From Suillus spraguei (taxonomy: Eukaryota > Basidiomycota > Agaricomycetes > Boletales > Suillaceae): a stretch of 21,786 bases of DNA. The stretch spans positions 1-21,786 of the forward strand of contig JABCPU010000906.1 in NCBI GenBank assembly GCA_016800925.1, written 5' to 3'. Below are positions 1-9,659 of the stretch, piece by piece. Every line of letters begins with the position of its first letter. Positions within the stretch are counted from its first letter, which is position 1. The notes below the pieces were generated by a model, which saw only the letters and a list, made by a program, of their open reading frames with translations, had not been told where the DNA came from and ran no database searches. The translations under genes and the position numbers were made by a program.

Positions 1-35
1 AGTTAGTTGCATAGTACTATCAGAAACATATCAGT

Positions 36-1825
36 ATGAAGCTCAGAGATACTCAGCAGCGAATCAAAATATCTGAGTCAGTTATGATCAAAGCCAAGGC
101 CACCACAGTGAGAAACCCTGCAAGCCAAAGTCAGTCACGGTGTCGATTGAAGAAAATGACACTGTCAGTGAATACGGCAACAGTGACCATGACTCTGAGA
201 AATCAGATGATAATATGGAGGTTCCAGAAGATGATGATTTGGATTTAGTACTCTCCCAGGAAGAACTAATTAAAGAAGTTAGTAGTAACCCCATTGAGAA
301 GGTGACCAGCAGAATGTTGACTCACCTGACTCCTCCAAGATTCCCCATTTTGTGTCTCCTCATGCAGCTAGATCTGCCAGTGCACAATCACAAACCAGCA
401 GCAATGTATCCAAGTTGTCAGCCTCTAGCAGTGTTTCTGACAATGTTATCGGCAATGAGTCTGAGTCAGAAATGCAGTTTGCTGACAAAGACTCTCAAGG
501 CAGCATGACTCAGCCTCAGTGCTCCAAGACTTGTTATCACAAGCCAACAGTAGTCAAGAAGAAACAGAGCAAACTGGTAGATGCATGACAAGAACTTGAG
601 GTAACATGCTCTGCTATAGACTACCATCATTCTGTCTCACATGATTACTTGGTACCGTTTGCGATCATTATTGTAGAGGCCTAGATTTACAGAGCTGAAA
701 GATGAGGCCTTGCCAGCAAATGCTACTCATGATGCAGCCTCTAAGATAGATGATAAGGACTTGTCTGATTATTCTTTCACATGGCCTGTATTTACAGATC
801 TTGTCTACTCAGCAGATGGCTCTATTAACCTCAAGGCTCAAAACACTTGGATTCAGACTGTACTGAAGACTGCCGTCTTAGAACTCAAGAAAGCTTCGAT
901 CTTCGACAATGCATTTCCCAACATCACTCAGAAGCACAAGATGGCTCTTGAAGCAGTTCATAACACTGCCAGGAAGCACAAGGAATATGCAATATTGAGG
1001 GTCAAGCATGACTTTGACTATGCAGTGGCTCTTGTCAGTGTTGTATGTACACTTTTTCTATGTTACTTGGATGTGACTGATATGCTTACAAGCCAGAGGG
1101 ATGGCTTAGCTCCTTCCATACCAATCTCAAGAAACTTGCCCATCAAATCATTGTTTCTTGTTTCGCACTCAAGAAAGGCTGTGCTGATGAGGTAGAGGAC
1201 CTTATCAAGGGTCACAAGTATATTTTTCCAACTGATGCCAAGGTCTGTTTAGTATTTTGTCTTCTTGTTTGTCTTACTCTCATCCACTTCCTAGGGTAAA
1301 GTCCTTGGGGACCAGCCATTTTGTGATGAGTCTATCACTGACATCATCCAATTATCTTTTTTTTATGGCAAGAACTCAATCGGTGTCCAGTCCTGCAATG
1401 ATTTTGTTTCGGTCTTGAATGAAAATGATGAGGCTGAGCTACCCGTTGCCATGGTGTGCTTGATCACAACTCTTGTAGGTGCTGGTCATGATAATGTTGA
1501 CTCTGTATGCTCACTATATAATGTTCTCCACAGGTTTATGTGATATTGAAGGATTGGAGTAGCAGCAACCTGCCCTCCAGTGCACAAGTCAAATCCTTCA
1601 ATTCTTCCTTCCACATCAGTGTCTACAAGGCTCACCAAGCGACTCTCACACACATCTTTGATGGTATTCAAAAGAAGTATCATGTACTGATGGCACGTCT
1701 CTACAAAGCAGTCAGGTATGTCTTACTTCAATATTTCTTATTGCCATCTACTGTAACTAATTCAACATCAGTGCAGTAGAGAGCTCGTTGCCCACCAGCT
1801 CATTGGATACTTGCATCTTCCTTGA
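36..1825 (+). CDS. DUF6532-type protein, multi-exon, 5' end uncertain
   Basis: The 3' half is a clean spliced gene. Exons at 677-1042, 1093-1242, 1295-1474, 1534-1715 and 1777-1825 join in phase. The introns are 1043-1092 (GTATGT..AAG), 1243-1294, 1475-1533 (GTAGGT..CAG) and 1716-1776. The product matches what I recall of DUF6532, a basidiomycete domain of unknown function: a conserved SFF..-NSIG block, then LPVAMVCLITTL, KDWSSS and a VYKAH..L tail, with a stop at 1823-1825. Upstream (about 77-576) is an acidic, Ser-rich, probably disordered N-terminus in two frames. The frame changes near 298, as if one base were missing, and perhaps also near 75. An intron 577-676 (GTAGAT..TTGTAG) would join the two halves in phase and skip the TGA at 586; a donor at 601 is the alternative. 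The start could be the ATG at 36 or lie outside the window. The domain call is from memory of the family pattern; function unknown. Confidence 0.55.
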
Positions 1826-2300
1826 TCTCGATGCAATGGGTGAGGATTAATCAAGCCTCAAATATAGTACCTTACTTCTATTTGATGAGTCTTTTGTACA
1901 TACTGGTGTTTTGTTTGCGTCTGCTCGTCTTTTTGATGTCTTTCATCACAATGTAATTAATATTTGTGTATCTTGACATTGACTGAATTCAAGATAATTT
2001 GTAATAATCAATTGAAAATGATGGAAAATTCGATGAAATTTTGGGAAGTTCAAAGTAATTCAAAGTAATTCCGACTGGAGTTGAAAAATCTCGTTTACTT
2101 TTATTTCAGTGGAATTACCTGGAATTACCTTGATTTCGGGAAGGAGGTTTTCCCTGATATACATCTCGTGCACTGGTCAAAACAACACTTTTCTACTATT
2201 AATCTTCAAACTAATACATGCATATGAATCAATAAATCATAAGTATGCCCTATGAACTTGAATGGACCCAATCTAATAAGAAACAAAGAGATATTTTTTG
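1826..2300. other. AT-rich intergenic stretch
   Basis: No coding signal was seen on either strand. The first part is probably the 3' flank of the DUF6532-type gene. It contains the inverted repeat listed at 2051-2132. Confidence 0.5.
2051..2132. repeat. Imperfect 22-bp inverted repeat, each arm an internal 10-bp duplication
   Basis: The left arm (2051-2072) is two copies of CAAAGTAATT plus CC. The right arm (2111-2132) is two copies of GGAATTACCT plus TG. As an inverted repeat the arms match at 19 of 22 positions, with a 38-nt spacer. This looks like the core of a small foldback or MITE-like element; I found no target-site duplication. Confidence 0.6.
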
Positions 2301-3402
2301 GTGGTGACACTGCTGGTGTCACTCTCACTGTCACCTGCTGGTACTGCCATAGCGGAGTTTCAAACTCAAACACTAACATGTATATGGGCGAGTAGGATGG
2401 CACGCACTCAAGTTGCTGGGATGCGTGTTACGAACTGAGGTGGCATCACCAGTGACAGTGAAAAGACACAGACGGTCTGCTGGGAAGTTCTACAATGTCC
2501 AAAAGAGGACAAGGTGAAAGTACAAGGAACGCGTTCCAAGTACGATCAAGGGTCTGGCCTCAAGGATAAGTCCAAGAGGTTCTTTACGAGAATAGAGACT
2601 AAGGCTAAGGAGTGCTTAGACTTAGAGACGATTCAAGGATGACTTAGGTTGGAGACCTAAGCGAAGGAAGTTCCAGGTAAAACCCAGTAAGATTAAAGTA
2701 AGGAATCTACTACAAGTACACTGTGCTTAAATAGGCCAGTATGTGCGCACAGACCAAGTAACCGTGAGAACATAACTGCGTATCCTAATAAGGAAGGCAT
2801 GTGTTGTACAGATGCGTTGAGCATATGAGTCAAAGTCATGTGACATGATATACAAGGAAACAGAGGGAAAATGAATAGGGGCACGTACAACTGTAACAAC
2901 GCAGGAACGTCTGATAAAGAGGCTCGCATTCAAGCTGCTGTCCACGATGCTGTTACGACCATGCAAAACCGGAGATTAGCAAGAAGTCCTGGTCTTACAT
3001 GGGGTTGTACCGGAGGGTTGTAAGTCAAAGGGGCTTGGCCTCAGCTCGTACGCTGTGCCCCTTACCCGAGTATGTGCCCTTAATTTCGGATGAAGTCCAA
3101 GGGAGAGTTCTGGTGGAGTCTGGATGGAGGGTCCGGACGAACTCTAAGGCAGGATAGCTCGACAGAGCTCCGATGGACTTACGGATGAGCGCGGGAATGC
3201 GCCGGAACTATTTCCGGAAGGTAGGGAGTAATGGTAACACTACTGGAACAAGTTCCAAGTAGAACAGATGAAGGATGGACCGCTGGACAAAGTCCAGGGC
3301 AGGATAGGAGCAGAGCTCTGGAGGGAAAGATGATCCATAGATGTCAGAGGATAGGATAGGATGGATCCGAAGGACTAGGGGTCCGAAGGTCCGGAGCTCG
3401 GA

Positions 3403-3474
3403 GGAGCAGAGGAGCGGAGGAGCGGAGGAGCGGAGGAGCGGAGGAGCGGATGATCGGACGATCGGATGAGCGTA
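3403..3474. repeat. 8-bp tandem array (GGAGCGGA)
   Basis: About nine units of 8 bp. Five consecutive copies are perfect GGAGCGGA (3411-3450). One degenerate copy (GGAGCAGA) precedes them and three (TGATCGGA, CGATCGGA, TGAGCGTA) follow. Confidence 0.85.
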
Positions 3475-3984
3475 GCTCTGTGGATCTTAGAGGAAGTGTT
3501 GGCTACTAGAGAGGAGTAGGTCCGGATATGGTGTAGAGATAGTATAGACTACTCCGGACAAGGTCCGGAATAGAAACAGACAGTATAAGACTACCAAAGG
3601 TAGAGTCGGAGGTGAAACAGATGATAGGCAGAGATGGACGAAGTCCGAACAGATTATAGAACATAGGATCAAAGCTCCGGCCTAGGGAGTAATCCCATAG
3701 GCCTGAGTTGGAAGCTTACAAGGGCCGGAGCCCAAGTGCAAGAACGGAGACGGAGTTATATAGACATGATAACAGGATACAGAGTAATCAAAGGAATATA
3801 CAGAAGTAGGAACAATGAATCAGACTGAGGTCTGCAGGAGTTGTACTACAAGTTTATATACTGTAGGTAGCATGCCGGAAGGCAAGCAAGGATAGTCCGA
3901 GGCTATGTTTGAGGCATTGCGGAACACAAGGCTATGAACTCGGAAATAAGACTTGTACGAAATATCTTATCAAGACGGAAGTCA

Positions 3985-4024
3985 AGATAACCGAAAGCCA
4001 GAGGTGCAGAGATAACCGAAAGCC
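3985..4024. repeat. 15-bp direct repeat
   Basis: AGATAACCGAAAGCC occurs at 3985-3999 and again at 4010-4024, a 25-bp period, at the end of the hairpin-dense tract. Confidence 0.8.
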
Positions 4025-4088
4025 GGACACAGGTATTAACCTAAAAGGAGTAACGCGCAGGTGCGCGGGAATAGTTTCGGATATGAGC

Positions 4089-4184
4089 ATGGATCGGATA
4101 TGGACACGGATCGGATATGGACGTGGATCGGATATGAACACGGATCGGATATGGACACGGATCGGATATGGACATGGATCGGAT
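4089..4184. repeat. 17-bp minisatellite
   Basis: Five full units of about ACGGATCGGATATGGAC begin at 4089, 4106, 4123, 4140 and 4157, followed by a partial unit. Units differ by one to three bases. Related GGATCGGAT and GGATATGGAT words continue to about 4245. The array ends about 40-100 bp before the first transposase exon. Confidence 0.9.
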
Positions 4185-4284
4185 GAGTGGATCAGATCGG
4201 ATGGATGGACTGAGTCGGATATGGATATGGATTAGATATGGATGGATGTTGATTGGGTGTCCAGATGTCCATGGATCAGACCTG

Positions 4285-5233
4285 AATGTACGGTATATGA
4301 CAGATGCCTTGAATGGTGTTTATCCCAGTTTCCAGAGTGCTGCTATAGATCACAAGGTGAGCACTCCCTTAGTTATTTTGACTTGGATGTAACTCAGTTT
4401 TCCTTCAGGTACCCCCACAGACTGTGCGAGATTGCACTTCAGGAAATTGTGGCACTCGGAGATCATTACTCAGTGAATCCCAAGAAAGGGTGTAAGTGCA
4501 CTACATTGTGCAGTTGCAGAATAAGTTCGCCGCAGTAAGAGATAGGACCAGGAGATAGCTTCGATAGAGAGAATATGTACACTACTATTTTGGTGTCTTG
4601 CTGATGCCGGGAGCTTATATACGTAGTTCCAAGGGGGTGGCGTTCAGGGTAGCAATGTAATAAGGGTATGATCAGACGTAAAGAAAAGGGTTTTCCGTCA
4701 CCAAGGGAATACAATTCCCTACAAGGGTTTTGGTAGACTGGTGCCATCACAACTCGGATTCTGCAACTCCTCTCCATCACCGAAAACTCTGTGCTCAAAT
4801 ATTCGAGATAGTGAATGTTTACCCTGGCAAGAATTGGGTCCGCCGCTTCATTTCTCATCTCGCAGATATCACTGTTGCGAAATCACGAGGCCTGGATCCA
4901 AAGCACGCACAAAATTTCAATGAGTCAATGATCACGGAGTATTTTGATGTGCGCAAGGCCTTGGATGACAAGCACTAAGGAATTCCACCGGAATACAACT
5001 GGAATGTTGATGAGAAAGGGTGTCAAATGGGAGGTGATCGAAAGGGAGACAATTCAAAATTTATCTTCTCGAAAAGCAATCGAGAACGCTATTGTATTCA
5101 CAATGATAATTTAGAGCTGGGTACAATAATTGAATGTGTTTCGGCAGCTGGCGATTCCATTCCTCTGTCATTTATTTTGGCTGATGGCCCATACCAAAAT
5201 GTTAAAGACATCGGAGTGTCAGTTCTGAACTAA
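4285..5233 (+). pseudogene. pogo/CENP-B-type transposase relic
   Basis: The first piece (4285-4356) encodes an N-terminal psq-like helix-turn-helix. It continues after a well-formed 52-nt intron (4357-4408, GTGAGC..TTCAG) into VPPQTVRD..GNCGTRR and stops at TAA 4493. From about 4682 the frame carries a second HTH of the Tc5/CENP-B type, with LVDWCHH and GKNWVRRF as landmarks, ending in ALDDKH at an in-frame TAA (4976-4978). The same frame continues with NVDEKG, where the Asp matches the first catalytic acidic residue of DDE_1 transposases, and DNLELGTIIECV, a run I associate with basidiomycete copies. It ends at 5231-5233 before the remaining catalytic acids would be expected. The region between 4500 and 4680 is not readable as protein. 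Interrupted and 3'-truncated, it is very unlikely to be active. Confidence 0.7.
4357..4408 (+). other. Intron inside the transposase relic
   Basis: GTGAGC donor and TTCCTTCAG acceptor, 52 nt. Removing it joins AAIDHK to VPPQTVRD, restoring a continuous helix-turn-helix. Confidence 0.6.
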
Positions 5234-5749
5234 ATTCCAGTTGTGAATATAGCCAGTGATTTGTAGATAGTACAGTATACCTTTCCATGACTTTTGTGAC
5301 TGCACGAGATGTAGGGAGTGCACGAACTAGTGGTAACTAACAGTACTGCATAATATTAGTCCGTTGTATCAGACTGAGGGATACTGATACTAGTGTCTAG
5401 GTTCTTATAAGTACTAATTACGAGTCAGCTACCACTAGCGTTGGGAAAGATACGAATAGCACATCAGCACTTGTTTGACGGATGATCTGACTTGGAACCG
5501 CTAGAATTCTGTCGATGAGACTTTTTTATCGTTCACCCAAGGGTAAGCTGCGATCTTTCACGTGCTAGAAGATGGAGGGCTGCCTTACTGCAGTGCATAG
5601 TGCTTGCTGGGGTCAATATAAGTACATCATTTCATGTCATATCGATAAACAATAAGATAGGTAAGCAGTCATCATATAAGTAGTGTATATATAGCGCTGA
5701 TCAGGTACCATCCAGGGGCCAGTCAAACGCTTGAAAATACATTACACTG
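5234..5749. other. Non-coding stretch with a 112-bp foldback
   Basis: No ORF of note. A perfect 9-bp inverted repeat, CTAGTGGTA (5327-5335) and TACCACTAG (5430-5438), frames a 112-bp AT-rich segment. It could be a small MITE-like element or a trace of a transposon end. Confidence 0.4.
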
Positions 5750-6374
5750 TCATTTGTTAGGAGCATGAACGATGATTCGTCGGTTGAAGTTGTTCAGAAT
5801 GAACGCCGCATCGACTTCCTCTGGTTTCATGTCGGCCATGGCCAAGACGCAGGCGCGGGCGTGGCGGGTTTCCATATCGACTTCCTGGGGTGACATTCCT
5901 GCCATCCTGGCTACACGTGCGCGAGCTGCTTGGTAAAGGGCTTCTTGATCAAGACCCGCTCGATATGGGGCACCTTGGGCGTAACGCGACTGGTGTCCGT
6001 CGTCGTAATCCGCATCGGTCACATAATCGGTATGATCAATGTGCATGTTGCCGAGCAGTTCCGTCATAGCCCACTCGGAACTCCGTTGTGCTCTAGCATC
6101 TTTGGAGCGCCGATTACCGAACCAGTTCGCAACTTTCATGAATGGCCTATTCATCCATTTGATCAGCTCGGGTAATCGTACTATGTGAATGAATCTAAAC
6201 TTACATATTAAGCACCTGAGCTATTAATTCGGTCTCGTACTTCGTGGGGTGAGTTTTTTTGGCATAGTAAGGTTCGAGGATGTCAAGCTGCTCCCTTGTC
6301 ATACATCTACTCCTGGGAGCATTCTCTACCTTGTAGGGAGAAGCATGATGAGACCTTTGACTTTGGGATTGCAT
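5750..6374 (-). CDS. Small homeodomain transcription factor (about 188 aa)
   Basis: Two exons: 6374-6205 and 6146-5750, with intron 6204-6147 (GTAAGT..AATAG, 58 nt) falling inside the homeodomain. Splicing gives a 60-residue domain at about residues 18-77. The hydrophobic core residues sit at Leu16 (L33) and aromatic 20 (Y37). Helix 3 reads KVANWFGNRR, giving W48, F49, N51 and R53. N51 and R53 are the usual DNA-contacting residues; position 50, which tunes specificity, is Gly. The acidic/polar C-terminal tail has no known domain. I chose the ATG at 6374 (A at -3) because a TATATAAA lies 80 nt upstream; an in-frame ATG at 6464 overlaps that box and would add 30 residues. The protein probably binds DNA in the nucleus; its targets are unknown. 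It is much shorter than mating-type HD proteins. No frame breaks seen. Confidence 0.75.
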
Positions 6375-6452
6375 AGTGATAACTTGAGCTTGCTTGGAGG
6401 AAGTGAAGTTGCGAGGCTGGATGTGATACCGAGCAGCTTCCTTCGTGTGGGG

Positions 6453-6460
6453 TTTATATA
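6453..6460 (-). promoter_or_regulatory. TATA box of the homeodomain gene
   Basis: TATATAAA on the minus strand, 80 nt upstream of the preferred ATG (6374). No other ATG lies between the two. Confidence 0.45.
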
Positions 6461-6464
6461 TCAT

Positions 6465-6960
6465 TGATCAAGCTACCTGTGGACTGTGGCCCACCGCTCT
6501 AAAGATGTGGAAATTGTGGAAATTGGACAGTCCATTGCTTAGTTCTTGCCATTCTGGACAGAATAATGACCCGTTGCTTCGTGGACTCTGTGGTTGCGGT
6601 TAACACGTCTAAATGCGGACGGCGGACATGTGGACACAAAATTTGGCTTCACATGCATGCAAGGACATTGAGGCGGGCTAATTGAGTACTGTGAAGTTCA
6701 ACTAATTGAAAAGGGAGATATGATATTATGTAATAATATGTATGTAATGGGAAAGGAAGCGCACCGTCGACATACATCAATTGGAAATCGCTCAGTATGT
6801 AGAAAATCGCTGTTTTTACAGTATGTAGATAGCAGTATCGTACAATGGGAACCATTAATCCTATTCTTCATAACAGTTGTGTACAATGAAAATCGGGCAC
6901 AAACGGCCATAATCCGACATGGCGGATACGACTGTCTGCAAAAATTATATGTCAAGGTGG
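6465..6960. other. No gene recognised
   Basis: Short ORFs overlap on both strands, but none shows a family signature. It holds the upstream flank of the homeodomain gene and possibly the 3' part of the fragment at 6961-7399. Confidence 0.4.
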
Positions 6961-7399
6961 ACGAAGAGCTCAGTTTGAACAGACAAATTAATGCACAATA
7001 ATAATATATGACAGACAGATGCCAACGAATGGAAGGTAGCGAGAAATGCAAGAGGACCCTTGCCGTGCACCACTTCGACCCCCTGCATGAGTTTAACCTG
7101 CAGGTAGAACATATAAACGAGGAATAATTATTGAAACAATTTCATGTAAGCCTCTTCATCGATTCTCACAAGATAATCATAAGCCTAGCACAAACTCGTC
7201 AAGAGAGCATTAACTTACAAGGACGCTCAAACCAGCGACTAGAGGCGGACAGCGATCGGCAGCGTAAAATGTCAATCTTGCAGGGTTCAGTCAGTCGCCT
7301 TTCGTATACTGTTATGGTCCGGCCAACTATAAACAAGTGCAGACTCACCTCCGGTGTATATTCCTGGGACGCGTTGATCATTAGCATCGGGCCGACCAT
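6961..7399 (-). CDS. Possible fragment of a DUF6533-like membrane protein
   Basis: Several minus-strand pieces are flanked by good splice sites: 7399-7349 (ends before GTGAGT), 7276-7219 (before GTAAGT), 7184-7170 (before GTGAGA) and from 7097 on (after CTACCTGCAG). The last three join in phase to a hydrophobic sequence containing LSVLAYDYL and VEVVHGKGPLAFLATF. This resembles the YDYL..E(V/I)E..W..K N-terminal signature of DUF6533 fungal membrane proteins. The first piece (MVGPMLMINASQEYTPE) is one base out of phase. One of the implied introns is only 34 nt, unusually short. The 3' end was not found. This is a weak inference and the region may not be coding. Confidence 0.25.
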
Positions 7400-8096
7400 T
7401 GGGGTCCAACAAAAAAGCATACGCAAAACATGGGGTCTTATACCCTTTTTCAATCCTAAAAGTTAGCATCACATACTAATGACATCACGGCAGCTTGGCT
7501 GTACAACATGTAGTAAAACAACGCTGCTGGTAAAGAGCAGCTTTGTGCGCACTAGAGGTAGGAGATTACTAGATCTGTGTTGCATCCATATTGTTGGTTG
7601 TACTGCATCATAACATGGGCTGAAGGCGCTGGGTTCACAACCTGCACTCTGGACTGTCCTAGCATTAATGACCAAGTCAATAATTTTTTTTGGACGTCGC
7701 TCGCAATCGACCAAAGTGGGTACCCGTTTCAACCAGCAGTCAGCATGTGGACTGCCGTTGGATTTCCTGCAAAAATGATTTCTAACCATTGAATTTTTAT
7801 TTTCCTTATGTGATGGCACGGAATGCTTCTGAGCGGCAGAATTGGAGCATAGACATGAAAAGATACATACATTTTTGCTATTTATGACATTCGGATTAGT
7901 ATGCTATTGTTGACTTCCTAGCGTAGCAGTCGTGTCTGGCCCCCGGTGATGGAACATTGGGATTAACACACCGGGCACATACTGACACATTGGCTTTGGC
8001 GGGTACAGCTATTCCGACAAAGTACCCAGGGGGTACTGGATCGTAAGTCCATGTCGCTCTGGTGATTATATCAGTGCCAATCTGAAGGTTGTTTTG
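7400..8096. other. Intergenic, no supported gene
   Basis: Open stretches exist on both strands (7469-7819 minus, 7577-7792 plus). The opposing readings look equally protein-like, so neither can be supported. Confidence 0.35.
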
Positions 8097-9659
8097 TCAT
8101 CGTCGAAGACGCAATCTGAAGGCATTCATAGATGCCCTAGACTGAGAGTCTAGGTAATCTTCGTAGAACCCTGTGATGAACTCCTCAGCCTTGAACCCAA
8201 ATCTGTTGTACAGCAACTAGTCAATTTTTTAGAAATGCGTGCCAGCACCAGTCACTAGTAAGAGCGCACCATTGCCGGATTATTAGCAGCTACGTGGAGT
8301 GTGATATCTCTGTGTGGATTGAGCATAATCAGGTGATATAGCAGAGTACTACAGAGATAAAGATCGTAAGCATTATTATTATAAATGTCAAGAAGTTGCA
8401 ACTCACGTTGCTACCTGAGAATTATGCCAGCCTGCTCTGACGGCTAGGTACGTGATGTATGCTTCCTGAGGCGAGCTCAAAAGAGCCGCACCGATGACAA
8501 TTTTACCATAAATGGCGATCACCGAGCAACGCTCGGAGGAAGACTGAAGCAAGTCGCTCACTGTGAAGTACATGAGAGAGCAATTTATAAACATGAGAGG
8601 ATGCAATAAACCATCAATTCCATCCCAAAACACTCTGGTCAATAATTCATGTACCTGTTGAAGGTGGGACGCCTGCAGAGAGACGTAACGGATTGGAACC
8701 GAAACTTCATGTGATTGAAAAGATGCAGGGCTGATGATAATGAAGTGAGCAGCGCAGTCATTCGAGTAAGCGAGACCTACTGCGCGTATGAGTAGTGTTC
8801 TCGTACATCTGCCATCAATTCCATCCAAGGAGACCTGGTTTCCCAATCTACTGCAACTAGCCCTGAGTCTGTGGATGACGGTCTATGCCCACATAGGCGT
8901 GATAAGAAAGACATTTCATAAGGCGTCGTTCGGATAGATTTGAGTGAGTTAAGAATATCTGGTTGTGGTGGCTGAGGCGGTAATTGGGGGGGTGCGGAGG
9001 TCAAAGAATTGTGATTAACAAAGTCTAGCCCCCGGACATCCGTTCTACGCCTTTCCTGCCTCACAGATAAGCTTCCAGTCTCTGAGTCATATCTAAACAA
9101 TAACTGCTTACCCGATGGAGTTGCAGCTTTCTCAATACAGTTGCTTGTACTGGTGAAGGAAGAGCCATCGCACCAAACATGGACGCATACTTTATCGTAG
9201 CCGACACCTCATACCGAGATAAAGGCCGAAGAACAGCACCCTACCTTCAGTTAGCTTCCTTGTCCATTTCAAAATACTATCCATACAAAGTTGTCCGTTC
9301 TGCAATCGCTGTCTTGAACCTGGCAGCGTACTTCGAAACACTCTGGCAACACGGAGCCCATAAAACGTTCAAATAACTGGCTTCCTCTGGGCCGTTTGCT
9401 GGATCATCAGACGTGCGGCTTTCTATTCCAGTTCGAAAAAAATCCAGCAGACTATCGAGTGACATTGATGCCCTTGTAACACGCATGTTTTGGAGAGGGG
9501 ACAATGATCCTTCCCGAGTTGCCTTTCCGCCGTTTCCGCTTGAGAGACTCCCTGTAAGTCGTGTCATAGGCGAACTATCTACTAGTGCCACATTACGAAA
9601 CTTACCTCTGTATACGCCTCATCCTCATTCCTGGAAGACACCCGCCGAAAAGGTGGCAT
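8097..9659 (-). CDS. KAT14 (CSRP2BP)-like GNAT acetyltransferase
   Basis: The C-terminal exons splice cleanly: an exon ending at 8781, then 8730-8612, 8560-8407, 8348-8270 and 8216-8097. Introns are 50-58 nt and all phases agree. Together they encode a GNAT fold like that of animal KAT14: HLQQVHELLTRVFWDGID, KIVIGAALLSSPQEAYITYLAV, the acetyl-CoA loop region RAGWHNSQVATTLLYHL, then ITLHVAANNPAMLLYNRFGFK and FYEDYLDSQSR, ending RLRLRR*. In animals KAT14 is an acetyltransferase subunit of the ATAC complex; a chromatin role here is inference. Exon 1 (9659-9606, MPPFRRVSSRNEDEAYTE, then GTAAGT) gives the start. The middle (9551-9100) contains EVSATIKYASMFGAMALPSPVQ and LLFRYDSETGSLSVRQERRR but needs single-base frame changes near 9140 and 9280 and in exon 2. 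I read these as probable consensus errors. Confidence 0.75.

Larger units (their letters stand above)
2304..4066. repeat. Tract dense in short perfect hairpins
   Basis: No convincing gene is visible. The + strand is purine-rich and carries many short perfect inverted repeats. Examples are GTGACAC/GTGTCAC (2304-2322), the palindrome GGAACGCGTTCC (2526-2537), CTTAGGT/ACCTAAG (2643-2661), CCGGAA/TTCCGG (3202-3217), TGGAAC-AA-GTTCCA (3244-3257), CTGGAC-AAA-GTCCAG (3283-3297), CAGAGCTCTG (3311-3320), TCCGGAC-AAG-GTCCGGA (3553-3569), CTACC-AAA-GGTAG (3591-3603), GGCCTAGGGA pairing with 3693-3703 through one bulge (3679-3703), CAGAC/GTCTG (3822-3835) and CGCGC-AGGT-GCGCG (4053-4066). It may be a non-coding part of a transposon, but no boundaries could be fixed. 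Confidence 0.55.

Noticed and set aside
2406..2965. Similar words around TGTTACGA at about 2428 and 2951 that might mark a 520-bp LTR pair
   Set aside because: Similarity covers only about 30 bp with gaps. The sequences downstream of the two sites do not match, so no LTR can be defined.
3931..4235. + strand ORF with repeated Arg/Ile/Trp/Thr peptide
   Set aside because: It is simply the translation of the 17-bp minisatellite. A 17-bp unit cycles through all three frames, so the repeat does not imply coding.
7460..7745. Minus-strand reading with VVNPAPSAHVMMQYNQQYG, CNTDL and ALFYYMLYS, reminiscent of Helitron replicase
   Set aside because: It needs several in-frame stops to be ignored, and the opposite strand gives an equally protein-like reading. 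Too weak to call.
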